NCBI GenBank assembly: GCA_023231105.1
Contig: JALNWB010000007.1
Span: forward strand, 1 to 50,114
DNA from: Ignavibacteriaceae bacterium
GTDB lineage: Bacteria; Bacteroidota; Ignavibacteria; Ignavibacteriales; Ignavibacteriaceae
Direction of reading: 5' to 3'
DNA: 50,114 nt
The translations under genes were made by a program, and so were the position numbers. The notes under the pieces are model-generated. The model made no database searches. It saw nothing but the letters and a program-made list of their open reading frames with translations, and was not told the origin of the DNA. Below, piece after piece: positions 40,960 to 49,144 of this stretch. How positions within the stretch are numbered: position 1 is the stretch's first letter; the number at the start of each line of letters is the position of its first letter.

Positions 40960-43710
40960 ATGAAGCAAAGACTAATTGTGGTGTTAATGATTCTCTTTTC
41001 ATTTTCACTGCTTGTTTCCGCTCAAAAAAAATCTTCTACAAATGACCAACCTGTTGAAATCAAATACGAAAAACACATTTTGAAAAACGGTTTAACTCTT
41101 CTTCTTCACGAAGATCATAAAGCGCCAATCGTTGCCGTTAACGTTTGGTATCATGTTGGTTCAAAGAATGAGAAACTTGGAAAAACCGGTTTCGCACATC
41201 TGTTTGAGCATTTGATGTTTAACGGAAGTGAAAATTTTAATGATGATTATTTTAAAGTGATGGAAAAAATCGGCGCTACCGATTTGAATGGAACGACAAG
41301 TAATGATAGAACAAATTACTTTCAAAATGTTCCTATCTCATCTTTTGATTTAGCATTATGGATGGAATCAGACAGAATGGGGCATCTTCTCGGCGCAATA
41401 AATCAAGCTAAACTTGATGAGCAGCGTGGCGTGGTTCAAAATGAAAAACGTCAAGGCGAGAACGAACCTTACGGATTAGTTGATGAACTTATTGTGAAAA
41501 GTACTTATCCGGCGGCACATCCTTATTCATGGACTGTAATTGGTTCGATGGAAGATCTTAACGTCGCTTCTTTAACCGATGTTCAAGATTGGTTCAAAAC
41601 TTATTACGGCGCGGCAAATGCAACCTTAGTTGTTGCAGGCGATATTAATCCTCAGGAAGCGCTCCAAAAAGTTGAAAAATATTTTGGCGATATTCCTTCA
41701 GGTCCTCCGATTGCAAAATATAATGTTTGGGTTCCTAAAATGATGGGAAGACATCGCCAGGTTATGCAGGATAGAGTTCCTCAATCACGAATATATAAAA
41801 TATGGAACGTTCCTCAATGGGGATCGCAGGAAGCTGTTTATCTTGATTTAGTCAGCGATGTTCTCGCTTCCGGGAAAACTTCACGGCTTTATAAACGTTT
41901 GGTTTATGATGATCAAATTGCAACATCAGCAAAAGCATATGTTGATCTAAATGAAATCTCGGGGCAATTTTATTTAGAATTAACTGCAAAGCCGGGGGAC
42001 GATTTAGCTAAAGTTGAAAAAGCCGGTGATGAAGAATTGCAGAAATTCTTAAAAGACGGACCGACTGCAAAAGAATTAGAAAAAATTAAAACTCAATATA
42101 TGGCTCAGTTCATCCGTGGTGTTGAACGTATTGGTGGCTTCGGAGGCAAGTCCGATATTTTAGCACAGAACCAGGTTTACGCCGGAGACGCTGATCATTA
42201 TAAACAAGTTTTACAATGGGTAAAAGAAGCTTCGGCAAAAGATCTTTTGGAAACTGCCCGCAAGTGGTTGTCGGATGGCGTTTACATTTTAGAAGTTCAT
42301 CCTTTTCCTAATTACGAAATAGTTAAATCGGATGCAGATAGAAGCAAACTGCCTGAATCCGGAACTCCGCCAGATGCAAAATTTCCTGCTTTCAAAAAAG
42401 TTACACTCACAAACGGAATGAAAATAATTCTCGCAGAACGAAAGGAAATTCCTATAGTAAATATGAGTTTACTTTTTGATGCCGGTTTTGCTGCTGATCA
42501 ATTTGGATTAAAAGGAACCGCAAGTCTTGCAATGAATATGCTCGATGAAGGGACGAAAAAAAGAAATGCTCTTCAAATTAGTGAAGAGCTGGAAAGTTTA
42601 GGCGCAAATTTAAGTACGGGTTCAAACTTAGATATGTCGTCGGTAAATCTTTCATCGTTAAAATCCAACCTAGATAAATCACTTGAAATATTTGCTGATG
42701 TAGTTCTTAATCCATCATTCCCGGAAACGGATTTTAATCGCTTAAAGAAAGAACAGATTGCCGGAATTAAACGGGAAAAATCTTCACCGTTTTCTATGGC
42801 GTTAAGAGTGTTCCCTAAAATTCTTTACGGTGAAAATCATGCTTACGGTAGTCCTTTTACCGGCTCAGGATATGAAGAAAGCGTAAACAAAATTACGCGT
42901 GAAGATTTGATTAAATTCCAACAAGATTGGCTAAAACCAAATAATGCAACACTAATAGTCGTTGGCGATATTACGATGGATGAATTAACTCCGCGGATTG
43001 AAAAATTGTTTAAAGATTGGAAAACGGGAGAAATAAAACAAAAAAATATTGTACACGTTGAGCAAAAAGAAAAACCGGTTATTTATATTTTGGACAAACC
43101 AGGCGCAATGCAAAGCGTTATTATTGCGGGACAGGTGACTCTTCCTTCTGCAAATCCTGATGAAATTGCAATTAGTTTAATGAATGATATTCTTGGCGGT
43201 AATTTCACTTCACGAATCAATATGAATCTTCGCGAAGATAAACATTGGTCATACGGCGCTCAATCTGTTTTGGTTGGAGCAAAAGGACAACGTCCGTTTA
43301 TTGCTTTCGCGCCGGTGCAAGCTGATAAAACAAAAGAATCGATAATCGAAATTCAAAAAGAATTAAACGGAATTGCAGGTGAAGTTCCTATTAAAGACGA
43401 TGAGTTAAATTTTGTCGTTACAAATCAAGTGAATAGTATGGCTGGCTCTTGGGAAACTGGAAACGCTGTTCGTGGAAGTTTAAGCGAAATGGTTCGTTAT
43501 GGTTTACCCGATAATTATTATTCAACCTTTGCCGGAAAAGTAAAAGCCGCAACGAAAGCCCAATTAACAGATGCGGCAAAAAAAGCAATTCATTCAAATC
43601 AATTAGTGTGGATTGTTGTTGGTGACCGTGCAAAAATTGAGCAAGGTTTGAAAGATATGAATCTCGGTGAAGTAAAATATATGGATACGGACGGGAACGA
43701 GATCAAGTAA
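40960..43710 (+). CDS. M16-family zinc metallopeptidase, two-domain, secreted
   Basis: 916 residues. Signal peptide (about 1-22, ending VSAQ). The first M16 half has the inverted zinc motif H80-LF-E83-H84 (TGFAHLFEHLMFNGS) and a distal glutamate, probably E162 (QNEKRQ). The second half (from about 475; FKKVTLTNGMKIILAERKEIP) is the inactive M16 domain, with LKGTASLAMNMLDEG where HxxEH would be. Full-length for the PqqL/processing-peptidase-like group. Likely degrades peptides in the periplasm or at the surface. Confidence 0.93.
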   Translation: MKQRLIVVLMILFSFSLLVSAQKKSSTNDQPVEIKYEKHILKNGLTLLLHEDHKAPIVAVNVWYHVGSKNEKLGKTGFAHLFEHLMFNGSENFNDDYFKVMEKIGATDLNGTTSNDRTNYFQNVPISSFDLALWMESDRMGHLLGAINQAKLDEQRGVVQNEKRQGENEPYGLVDELIVKSTYPAAHPYSWTVIGSMEDLNVASLTDVQDWFKTYYGAANATLVVAGDINPQEALQKVEKYFGDIPSGPPIAKYNVWVPKMMGRHRQVMQDRVPQSRIYKIWNVPQWGSQEAVYLDLVSDVLASGKTSRLYKRLVYDDQIATSAKAYVDLNEISGQFYLELTAKPGDDLAKVEKAGDEELQKFLKDGPTAKELEKIKTQYMAQFIRGVERIGGFGGKSDILAQNQVYAGDADHYKQVLQWVKEASAKDLLETARKWLSDGVYILEVHPFPNYEIVKSDADRSKLPESGTPPDAKFPAFKKVTLTNGMKIILAERKEIPIVNMSLLFDAGFAADQFGLKGTASLAMNMLDEGTKKRNALQISEELESLGANLSTGSNLDMSSVNLSSLKSNLDKSLEIFADVVLNPSFPETDFNRLKKEQIAGIKREKSSPFSMALRVFPKILYGENHAYGSPFTGSGYEESVNKITREDLIKFQQDWLKPNNATLIVVGDITMDELTPRIEKLFKDWKTGEIKQKNIVHVEQKEKPVIYILDKPGAMQSVIIAGQVTLPSANPDEIAISLMNDILGGNFTSRINMNLREDKHWSYGAQSVLVGAKGQRPFIAFAPVQADKTKESIIEIQKELNGIAGEVPIKDDELNFVVTNQVNSMAGSWETGNAVRGSLSEMVRYGLPDNYYSTFAGKVKAATKAQLTDAAKKAIHSNQLVWIVVGDRAKIEQGLKDMNLGEVKYMDTDGNEIK

Positions 43711-43748
43711 AAGTTGAAAGTATAAAGTAACAAGTTGAAAGACATAAG

Positions 43749-43777
43749 AAAGGCTGGTTGTAAGATCAGCCTTTTTT
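43749..43777 (+). terminator. Terminator after the M16 peptidase gene
   Basis: AAAGGCTG-GTTGTAAGAT-CAGCCTTTTTT: 8 bp stem followed by a T run, 38 bp after the stop. The preceding AAGTTGAAAGTATAAAGT belongs to the dispersed phrase family. Confidence 0.8.
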
Positions 43778-43867
43778 AATTTGTTCATTACCGAATCACT
43801 TTTAACTTTCTACTTTTCACTTTCAACTATTTTATTTCCTATATTTACAGAAAAAAAATAAAGTTAG

Positions 43868-44722
43868 ATGAACGCATTTTCAACGCACCAAAAAGGATTA
43901 TTCGCTGCATTTCTTTCGGGAATATTGTGGAGTACCGGTGGACTCTTTATCAAATTAATTTCTCTGAACGCTTTTCAACTTTCATTTTTCCGTTCGCTTT
44001 TTTCGGCGGCAACATTTCTAATTCTCTTTAGAAGTAAAGCGGTAAAAAAGAATAAAGCTACATTTATTAACGCCTTATTTTATGCGGCAATTCTCATTCT
44101 TTTTGTTATTGCAACAAAAATGACTACAGCGGCAAATGCAATATTTCTTCAATACACAGCTCCCATTTACGTCTTAATTTTAGAACCAATTCTTCTTAAA
44201 ACAAAGTTCGAAAAAATTAATATCATCACTATCATTCTGGCATTCATCGGGATGGTTCTCTTTTTTCTTGGTGAACTTTCTCCCGGACATTTTGTAGGAA
44301 ATATTGTTGCACTTATTTCGGGAATGTGTTTCGCCGGTTTTCTTTTAGGTATGAGAAAGAATGATCACTCATACCAATTTGCAACAATTTTTTGGGGAAA
44401 TGTAATTATTGCAGCTGTAAGTGTTTTTTCGATTTTTTCTATTCAAGTGTTTACTCTGTCTGATTTAACAATGGTGGCGTATCTCGGTATCGTTCAAATT
44501 GGTTTAGCATACGCAGTGTTTACTTATTCACTTAAACGTGTTCATGCAATTGAAGCATCACTCATCACGATGATAGAACCGGTACTCAATCCGGTGTGGG
44601 TTTTTATCTGGTACGGAGAAAAGCCATCGACATTTGCGCTTATTGGCGGGGCTGTAATTTTGTTGGGATTAACAATTAAATCAGTTATTTACGAAAATTT
44701 CATTAAGGCGAAAGTCGGCTGA
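43868..44722 (+). CDS. EamA-family (DMT) transporter
   Basis: 284 residues, ten hydrophobic segments in two EamA repeats: GILWSTGGLFIKLISLNAFQ in the first, GMCFAGFLLGMRK at the junction, and IEASLITMIEPVLNPVWVF plus GEKPSTFALIGGAVILLGL in the second. Inner-membrane export of a small metabolite is likely; substrate unknown. Its 3' end overlaps the convergent pdxH by 20 bp. Confidence 0.9.
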   Translation: MNAFSTHQKGLFAAFLSGILWSTGGLFIKLISLNAFQLSFFRSLFSAATFLILFRSKAVKKNKATFINALFYAAILILFVIATKMTTAANAIFLQYTAPIYVLILEPILLKTKFEKINIITIILAFIGMVLFFLGELSPGHFVGNIVALISGMCFAGFLLGMRKNDHSYQFATIFWGNVIIAAVSVFSIFSIQVFTLSDLTMVAYLGIVQIGLAYAVFTYSLKRVHAIEASLITMIEPVLNPVWVFIWYGEKPSTFALIGGAVILLGLTIKSVIYENFIKAKVG

Positions 44723-45350
44723 TCTTCCAATCATTTTCGATCAAACTATAAAGAATTCTATCGTGCAAACGGTTTTCTCTTCCTTGCCAAAATTCAATTT
44801 CAAAAGGAAGGACTCTGTATCCGCCCCAATAAGGAGGAAGAGGAATTTCTTTTCCATCAAATTCATTTTGCAGTGTTTGAAATCTATTCTCTAAAAAATT
44901 CCGATCCGGTATTTCACTGCTTTGATTGGACGTCCATGCGCCAATCTGACTTTCCCTCGGTCTTGAGTGGAAATATTCGTTTGATTCTTCATGTGAAATC
45001 TTTTCTACATTCCCATTTATACGAACCTGTCTGACCAACTCTTTCCAAAAAAAAAGTAAAACGGCAGCATTATTATTTTCTAACTCTTTTCCTTTTTGAC
45101 TTTCATAATTTGTATAAAATACAAATCCTTTCTTATCAAATTCTTTAAGTAGGACGATTCGCGCATTGGGCATTCCTTCGTTCGATGCTGTTGCGAGAGT
45201 CATTGCATTCGGTTCCTCAATTTTTGAGAGAACTGCTTCATCAAACCACACTTTAAACTGGGCAATCGGATTTTTTAACACGTGAGCCTTATCAAAAGGC
45301 GCCGAAGTATAATTCGTCCTCATATCGGCAAGATTTATTTTTCCATCCAT
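44703..45350 (-). CDS. pdxH: Pyridoxamine 5'-phosphate oxidase
   Basis: 215 residues from the ATG at 45350, preceded by AAAGGA. The frame stays open to 45542, but that extension crosses tRNA-Gly and cannot be protein. FMN-dependent oxidation of pyridoxamine/pyridoxine phosphate to pyridoxal phosphate. Family motifs: MRTNYTSAPF, NARIVLLKEFDKKGFVFYTN, RVNGNVEKIS-like RINGNVEKIS, RPRESQIGAWTSNQS, EFWQGRENRLHDR and the C-terminal RLSP. Full length with all conserved regions. Confidence 0.95.
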   Translation of the reverse strand: MDGKINLADMRTNYTSAPFDKAHVLKNPIAQFKVWFDEAVLSKIEEPNAMTLATASNEGMPNARIVLLKEFDKKGFVFYTNYESQKGKELENNNAAVLLFFWKELVRQVRINGNVEKISHEESNEYFHSRPRESQIGAWTSNQSSEIPDRNFLENRFQTLQNEFDGKEIPLPPYWGGYRVLPFEIEFWQGRENRLHDRILYSLIENDWKISRLSP

Positions 45351-45505
45351 TTTTTTTATTGATTCCTTTGAATTTATAACTGAACAAAGATAAACAAATG
45401 AGTTTCTAAAAAAAAGATTTGAAACAGTAAATGGTTTTTCTTCAAAAAAAATAAAAAAAGAGTTGAAGGAAAGCGAAATATCAATTAAGTTTACAGAAGA
45501 AATTT

Positions 45506-45577
45506 GCGGGAGTAATTCAGTGGTAGAATGCAAGCTTCCCAAGCTTGACGTCGCGGGTTCGAGTCCCGTCTTCCGCT
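45506..45577 (+). tRNA. tRNA-Gly(CCC)
   Basis: 72 bases with full cloverleaf: acceptor GCGGGAG / CTTCCGC, D arm TTCAGTGGTAGAA, anticodon arm CAAGC-TTCCCAA-GCTTG (anticodon CCC), T arm GCGGG-TTCGAGT-CCCGT, discriminator T. CCA is not encoded. Confidence 0.95.
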
Positions 45578-45684
45578 CAAAAAATTTTTAAAGTGTTTGG
45601 AATTCTGATTTCAAAGTCAGATATTTGTAACGGTTTTTGAAAAACATTTTATTAATTGTTTTTTACAAATTGAAATTTCCCAAA

Positions 45685-45759
45685 GGGGGCTTAGCTCAGT
45701 TGGTTTAGAGCATCTGCCTTACAAGCAGAGGGTCGGAGGTTCGACTCCTTCAGCCCCCA
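45685..45759 (+). tRNA. tRNA-Val(TAC)
   Basis: 75 bases: acceptor GGGGGCT / AGCCCCC, D arm AGCTCAGTTGGTTTAGAGC, anticodon arm TCTGC-CTTACAA-GCAGA (anticodon TAC), T arm GGAGG-TTCGACT-CCTTC, discriminator A. CCA is not encoded. Confidence 0.95.
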
Positions 45760-45766
45760 CGACAAT

Positions 45767-45798
45767 AAAGCCACAGAATACAATGTGGCTTTTTTTTA
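45767..45798 (+). terminator. Terminator of the tRNA-Val transcript
   Basis: AAAGCCACA-GAATACAA-TGTGGCTTT followed by a T run: 9 bp stem, 8 base loop. Confidence 0.85.
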
Positions 45799-45913
45799 TA
45801 TGACAGGGTAAAAATTTTAATCCATGTTCGTTTCTTCTCATTAAATTCGGATAGTAAAAATCACAACTAGATTCCACTAATTTTTTTATATTTGCACATC
45901 GTTTTTATAGTCT

Positions 45914-45938
45914 TGTGACTAACGTGGCGAAGCTATGA
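45914..45938 (+). repeat. GTGACTGACGTGGCGAAGC-type repeat, copy 1
   Basis: TGTGACTAACGTGGCGAAGC, one base different from copy 3 over 20 bases. It occurs only in the toxin-antitoxin patch in this window. Confidence 0.65.
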
Positions 45939-45988
45939 AAAGTTGGTTAGCAGTAAACAGTCCTAAGTGATTAGGTGAAAAAATCTAA

Positions 45989-46119
45989 GATATTTCAGCG
46001 CTGGACATTTTTAACAGAATTGAGCAGTTCGGAATTATTGAATATTGTGAGTTTGGAAAGACTTGCGTGATTTAAGAAATGAACTTGCTTACAATGTCAA
46101 TAAGGGGATTAAAGATTGA
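45989..46119 (+). pseudogene. Remnant of a HEPN (HepT-like) toxin gene
   Basis: Reads DISALDIFNRIEQFGIIEYCEF in one frame, then after a +1 shift near 46058 WKDLRDLRNELAYN to a TGA at 46117-46119. This is the end of the HEPN fold, whose usual motif is RNExAH; here the histidine is Tyr. No start codon. Frameshifted and without its catalytic His, so a dead toxin. Confidence 0.55.
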
Positions 46120-46481
46120 AGAAATGAATTCAACTCAACCTCCGCTTAAAGAAATAAGCGCAATGATGGAAATGACACAAAAGTGTTAGAGAGATTTTGG
46201 AGAGATGGTGTTAATTTAAATAAAAAGAATTTTTTAGTTGTAATTAAAAAATATTTAGGTGGAGACAATCGAAAGCAGTTATGTGACTGACGTTGCGAAG
46301 CTGTGGGGAAATAGTGATTCGTCACGCCGAAGCGTTACTTCGTTTTACTACTGTTTTCAGTAATAATGATGTATTGATAGACTGTTTAACCGTTAATCAT
46401 GAGATCCATTAAAAAATAATAAATTAACAACTAAACACCTTTGGTGAAAGGCAATTGCGCTTGTTAAGATAAAAAAAAGAA
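46120..46481. other. Gene-free stretch with a further ORF remnant
   Basis: NDGNDTKVLERFWRDGVNL...NRKQLCD is readable from about 46163 to the TGA at 46288-46290, running into copy 2 of the 25 bp repeat. No start, family not recognised. The remainder is AT-rich with nothing seen. Confidence 0.3.
46282..46306 (+). repeat. GTGACTGACGTGGCGAAGC-type repeat, copy 2
   Basis: TGTGACTGACGTTGCGAAGC followed by TGTGG; one mismatch to copy 3. It provides the stop codon of the remnant frame before it. Confidence 0.65.
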
Positions 46482-46694
46482 ATGATTGTAAAAAAAATTA
46501 AAATAATCTCTAAGCTGCAGGAAGAAAAAGAGACAATTAACTTTTGGGAAAAAAAATCCTTTAAGGATAAACTTGAAACAGTACAGTTCCTAAGAGAACA
46601 GTATATCAATCTCTTTAATAAAAATAAAGAATATAATGCGAGTAGAGAAGGACTTCGTAGATTTTATAAAGTGCTTCAACGTCAATCAAGTTGA
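46482..46694 (+). CDS. Small partner protein of the nucleotidyltransferase
   Basis: 70 residues, charged and helical: KEETINFWEKKSFKDKLETV, then FLREQYINLF and GLRRFYKVLQR. Small proteins of this layout (FW-x-K-S ... E-LR-QY ... R-x-x-R-x-x-Q) precede stand-alone nucleotidyltransferases in this phylum. It overlaps the next gene by 59 bp. An antitoxin-like role is inferred from context only. Confidence 0.6.
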   Translation: MIVKKIKIISKLQEEKETINFWEKKSFKDKLETVQFLREQYINLFNKNKEYNASREGLRRFYKVLQRQSS

Positions 46695-47103
46695 GTACTT
46701 AATTGTCGGAGCTTATGCAGTTGCATTACATGCAGCGCCGCGCAATACCGGTGATATTGATTTTTGGATCAACAGAAGTTCTGAAAATGCTAAAAGAGTC
46801 CTGAAGGCACTTCAGGATTTTGGTTTTTCCCCGTTAGAAATATCTGAAGATGACCTGACAAAAGATGAAAGCATAATCCAAATTGGGTATGAACCAGTTA
46901 GAATTGATATTATAACTTCGATTACTGGTGTTAAATTTGAAGAAGCGTTTATCAAAAAAATAATCACAAAAATCGGTAATCAAAAAGCATTTTTTATATC
47001 AGCCGATTTATTACTTAAAAATAAATTAGCAACAGGAAGAAAAAAAGATATTGCTGATGCCGAGGTTTTATCAAAATATATAAAAATTCAACCCGACAAA
47101 TAG
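46636..47103 (+). CDS. Nucleotidyltransferase (putative toxin or antitoxin half)
   Basis: 155 residues. Minimal polymerase-beta-type fold: EYLIVGAYAVALHAAPRNTG followed by the catalytic DIDFWI, then VRIDIITSITGVKFEEAF (third acid) and a C-terminal LLLKNKLATGRKKDIADAEVL typical of the DUF6036-like group. Overlaps its small partner by 59 bp, so co-translated. Active residues intact. Confidence 0.78.
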   Translation: MRVEKDFVDFIKCFNVNQVEYLIVGAYAVALHAAPRNTGDIDFWINRSSENAKRVLKALQDFGFSPLEISEDDLTKDESIIQIGYEPVRIDIITSITGVKFEEAFIKKIITKIGNQKAFFISADLLLKNKLATGRKKDIADAEVLSKYIKIQPDK

Positions 47104-47157
47104 TTGGCAATTGCTGAACCGGTTTCAGCAGCTGTAATGATCAAGTAAAAATGAACG

Positions 47158-47427
47158 ATGATTAAAAAAGCTAAAGTAGAAATTGTTCCGGCAGAATTCA
47201 AAAGATATTTTTGGGATGTTGATTTTAATTCATTGAGTATGGAAAAACACAAAGAGTTTATACTTGAGAGATTTCTTAATTACGGCTCTTTTTCTACTTT
47301 TAGTTGGATATTTCAAAATTATACTAATGAAGAAGCGAAGCAACTTTTAAGAAAGAAGGGGAAACGTTCTCTTTCAAAGAACAGCTTTTATTTTTGGCAA
47401 AAGATTTGTGAAGAGGAAAGTTTATGA
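47158..47427 (+). CDS. DUF6922-like small protein
   Basis: 89 residues: YFWDVDFNSLSMEKHKEFILERFLNYG, FSTFSWIFQNYTNEEAKQLL and SKNSFYFWQKIC, the pattern of DUF6922 proteins, which usually precede AbiEii-type nucleotidyltransferases. The stop overlaps the next ATG by 4 bp (ATGA). The partner is truncated, so the module appears broken. Confidence 0.65.
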   Translation: MIKKAKVEIVPAEFKRYFWDVDFNSLSMEKHKEFILERFLNYGSFSTFSWIFQNYTNEEAKQLLRKKGKRSLSKNSFYFWQKICEEESL

Positions 47428-47585
47428 AAAAAAAACTTAAACTAGAAATCCTTGGCAAAGAACGGATTAAAATTCTTCCTTTACTAAAAATATTTAAATT
47501 TTTGCCCGGCAAAGAAAAGAAACCGAAAGAAGTTTTTACGTTAATTGAAAAGAAAGTAAAACTCTTTTTAACAAGAGCAGTATAA
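47424..47585 (+). pseudogene. Truncated partner of the DUF6922-like gene
   Basis: 53 codons from an ATG overlapping the upstream stop by 4 bp: MKKKLKLEILGKERIKILP, LLKIFKFLPG, then a basic tail ending LTRAV. The first ~26 residues resemble the N-terminus of AbiEii-type transferases (ER-K-LPLLK-F), but the following GGTA...DFD catalytic region is absent. Probably a deletion remnant; it could still make a short peptide. Confidence 0.45.
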
Positions 47586-48215
47586 GTTTACAGTCGTCAG
47601 TCCGCCGCGGCGGATCAGTAATCGGAATTCAGTTTGAAAGATTTGAGAGTTTTTAACCCTGTCAAGCATCACAATTATTGAGCAAGGTATTTTTTTTAAT
47701 AAAATTTTTTTATCTTTGTCTTGTTGATGAATTTATTTATTTATTCATCCAAGTCACGGGGTGATTTATAAATTGCCTCTGAGTATTTAAGTCTTACATT
47801 GATCTGTCTCTAAAAAAATAAAAGGAACTTCTAAGAAGTTTTTAATATTCTTTCCATTTTCATGTGACTGACGTGGCGAAGCTGTGGAAAATTTATTAGT
47901 GATAAGTAAAGAGCAATAAGTTTATCCAGTGCCATTAACGAAATTGGTTGAGTGGTCTTAAGGGTTGTAAGTTTGATTTGTTTCATCGGCAATCAGAAGT
48001 TGCTTTACAAAAATAAATGGATTTCCATAGATGGATCAATTCTAAAGAGTGTATTAAAATAATTGCCGTTATTTTGGAATAAATATTTCTTTCATAAATT
48101 GTTCATACGACACTTAATAAAAATTTCGACAAAACTATTAGACTGGAAAAACATACTTTTGACCCAAAAGTTATAAAGTAAATGATTTTAAGAGCTTTAT
48201 AAAATTCTCCGGTAA
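47586..48215. other. Gene-free stretch
   Basis: About 630 bp without an ORF. It contains a TCCGCCGCGGCGGA hairpin (47601-47614), copy 3 of the 25 bp repeat (47863) and AT-rich DNA. A promoter for the MntA/HepT pair presumably lies at its end, but no clear TAnnTTTG is seen close to the start. Confidence 0.4.
47863..47887 (+). repeat. GTGACTGACGTGGCGAAGC-type repeat, copy 3
   Basis: TGTGACTGACGTGGCGAAGC plus TGTGG. Same orientation as the other two copies. Confidence 0.65.
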
Positions 48216-48659
48216 GTGATTAATAAATATGTTATGCTATTAGAAAAAAAACATCGAGAAAAAATTATTGCTGAATACCTCCGGGAAACAGATGAGGTTT
48301 TATTCGCCTACATTTTTGGATCGTTTGTGGGAAAAGAAAATTATCACGATATAGATGTTGCTGTTTATTTGAAGGATACCTTCGATAAAAATGATTTAAT
48401 GAAATTTCCTTATGGCTATGAAAGTGGTTTGATAAGCGCACTAAATCTGCTTGTTAGAGAAAATATTGATTTCATTGTAATAAATAATGCTCAACTTACA
48501 CTACAAAAAAAAATAATTGAACATGGGATTTTACTTTTTAGCAAAGATGAACGAAAGCGAATTCACTTTGAAAATTATATACGAAAACTCTTCATTGATG
48601 CCACTCATTTACGAAAAATTAGAAGATACTATTTATCCGGTAAGATCATAAATGCCTGA
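48216..48659 (+). CDS. mntA: MntA-type nucleotidyltransferase antitoxin
   Basis: 147 residues from a GTG; an ATG seven codons in (48234) is an equally good start. MNT motif G35-S36 ... D45-I-D47 (YIFGSFVGKENYHDIDVAVY), third acid in NIDFIVIN. In known pairs MntA AMPylates the HepT toxin on tyrosine and so silences it. The gene ends with an 8 bp overlap with hepT. All catalytic residues are present. Confidence 0.88.
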   Translation: MINKYVMLLEKKHREKIIAEYLRETDEVLFAYIFGSFVGKENYHDIDVAVYLKDTFDKNDLMKFPYGYESGLISALNLLVRENIDFIVINNAQLTLQKKIIEHGILLFSKDERKRIHFENYIRKLFIDATHLRKIRRYYLSGKIINA

Positions 48660-49071
48660 TTTAGAAATAATAGAAAATCGGCTCTCTTCTTTTATTGAAG
48701 ATCTTCAGAATTTGAAGAAACACCAAAATATTACTATTGAAGATATTAAAGCCGATAAAGACCTGTTATGGATTTTGGAGAGAGGGATTTACCTGTTAAT
48801 TCAAAATTTATTTGATATTTTTGCACACATCGTATCGGCGGATTTTAACGAAAAGTGGGATTATTATTCAGATATCAGCGATATTCTTGTAAAGCATAAT
48901 ATTATTACCAGGGAAGATAAAATTGTTTTGAATCAAATGGCCGGTTTCAGAAATAGACTCAGTCATGAGTATGTATCATTGGATACGAACATTTTGGTTG
49001 ATATAATTAACTATCGGCTTTCTGATTTTTCAAAATTTCTTTCCATTATTAAGAGTTACTGTAATATCTAA
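48652..49071 (+). CDS. hepT: HepT-type HEPN ribonuclease toxin
   Basis: 139 residues, all helical. Carries the HEPN active motif R100-NRLS-H105-E-Y107 (Rx4HxY), the arginine and histidine for RNA cleavage and the tyrosine that MntA modifies. RGIYLLIQNLFDIFAHIV is the typical dimer helix. Overlaps mntA by 8 bp. Intact and probably active unless AMPylated. Confidence 0.9.
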   Translation: MPDLEIIENRLSSFIEDLQNLKKHQNITIEDIKADKDLLWILERGIYLLIQNLFDIFAHIVSADFNEKWDYYSDISDILVKHNIITREDKIVLNQMAGFRNRLSHEYVSLDTNILVDIINYRLSDFSKFLSIIKSYCNI

Positions 49072-49144
49072 ATATGCTTTATAATTTAATTTTTTTTACA
49101 GACTAAAAACCTAAAAGCCTCATACAATAAAGCCAAATTTATTT

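Noticed and set aside
45351..45542. 64-codon N-terminal extension of pdxH in the open frame
   Set aside because: It crosses the tRNA-Gly gene, has no family similarity, and a good ATG with AAAGGA exists at 45350.
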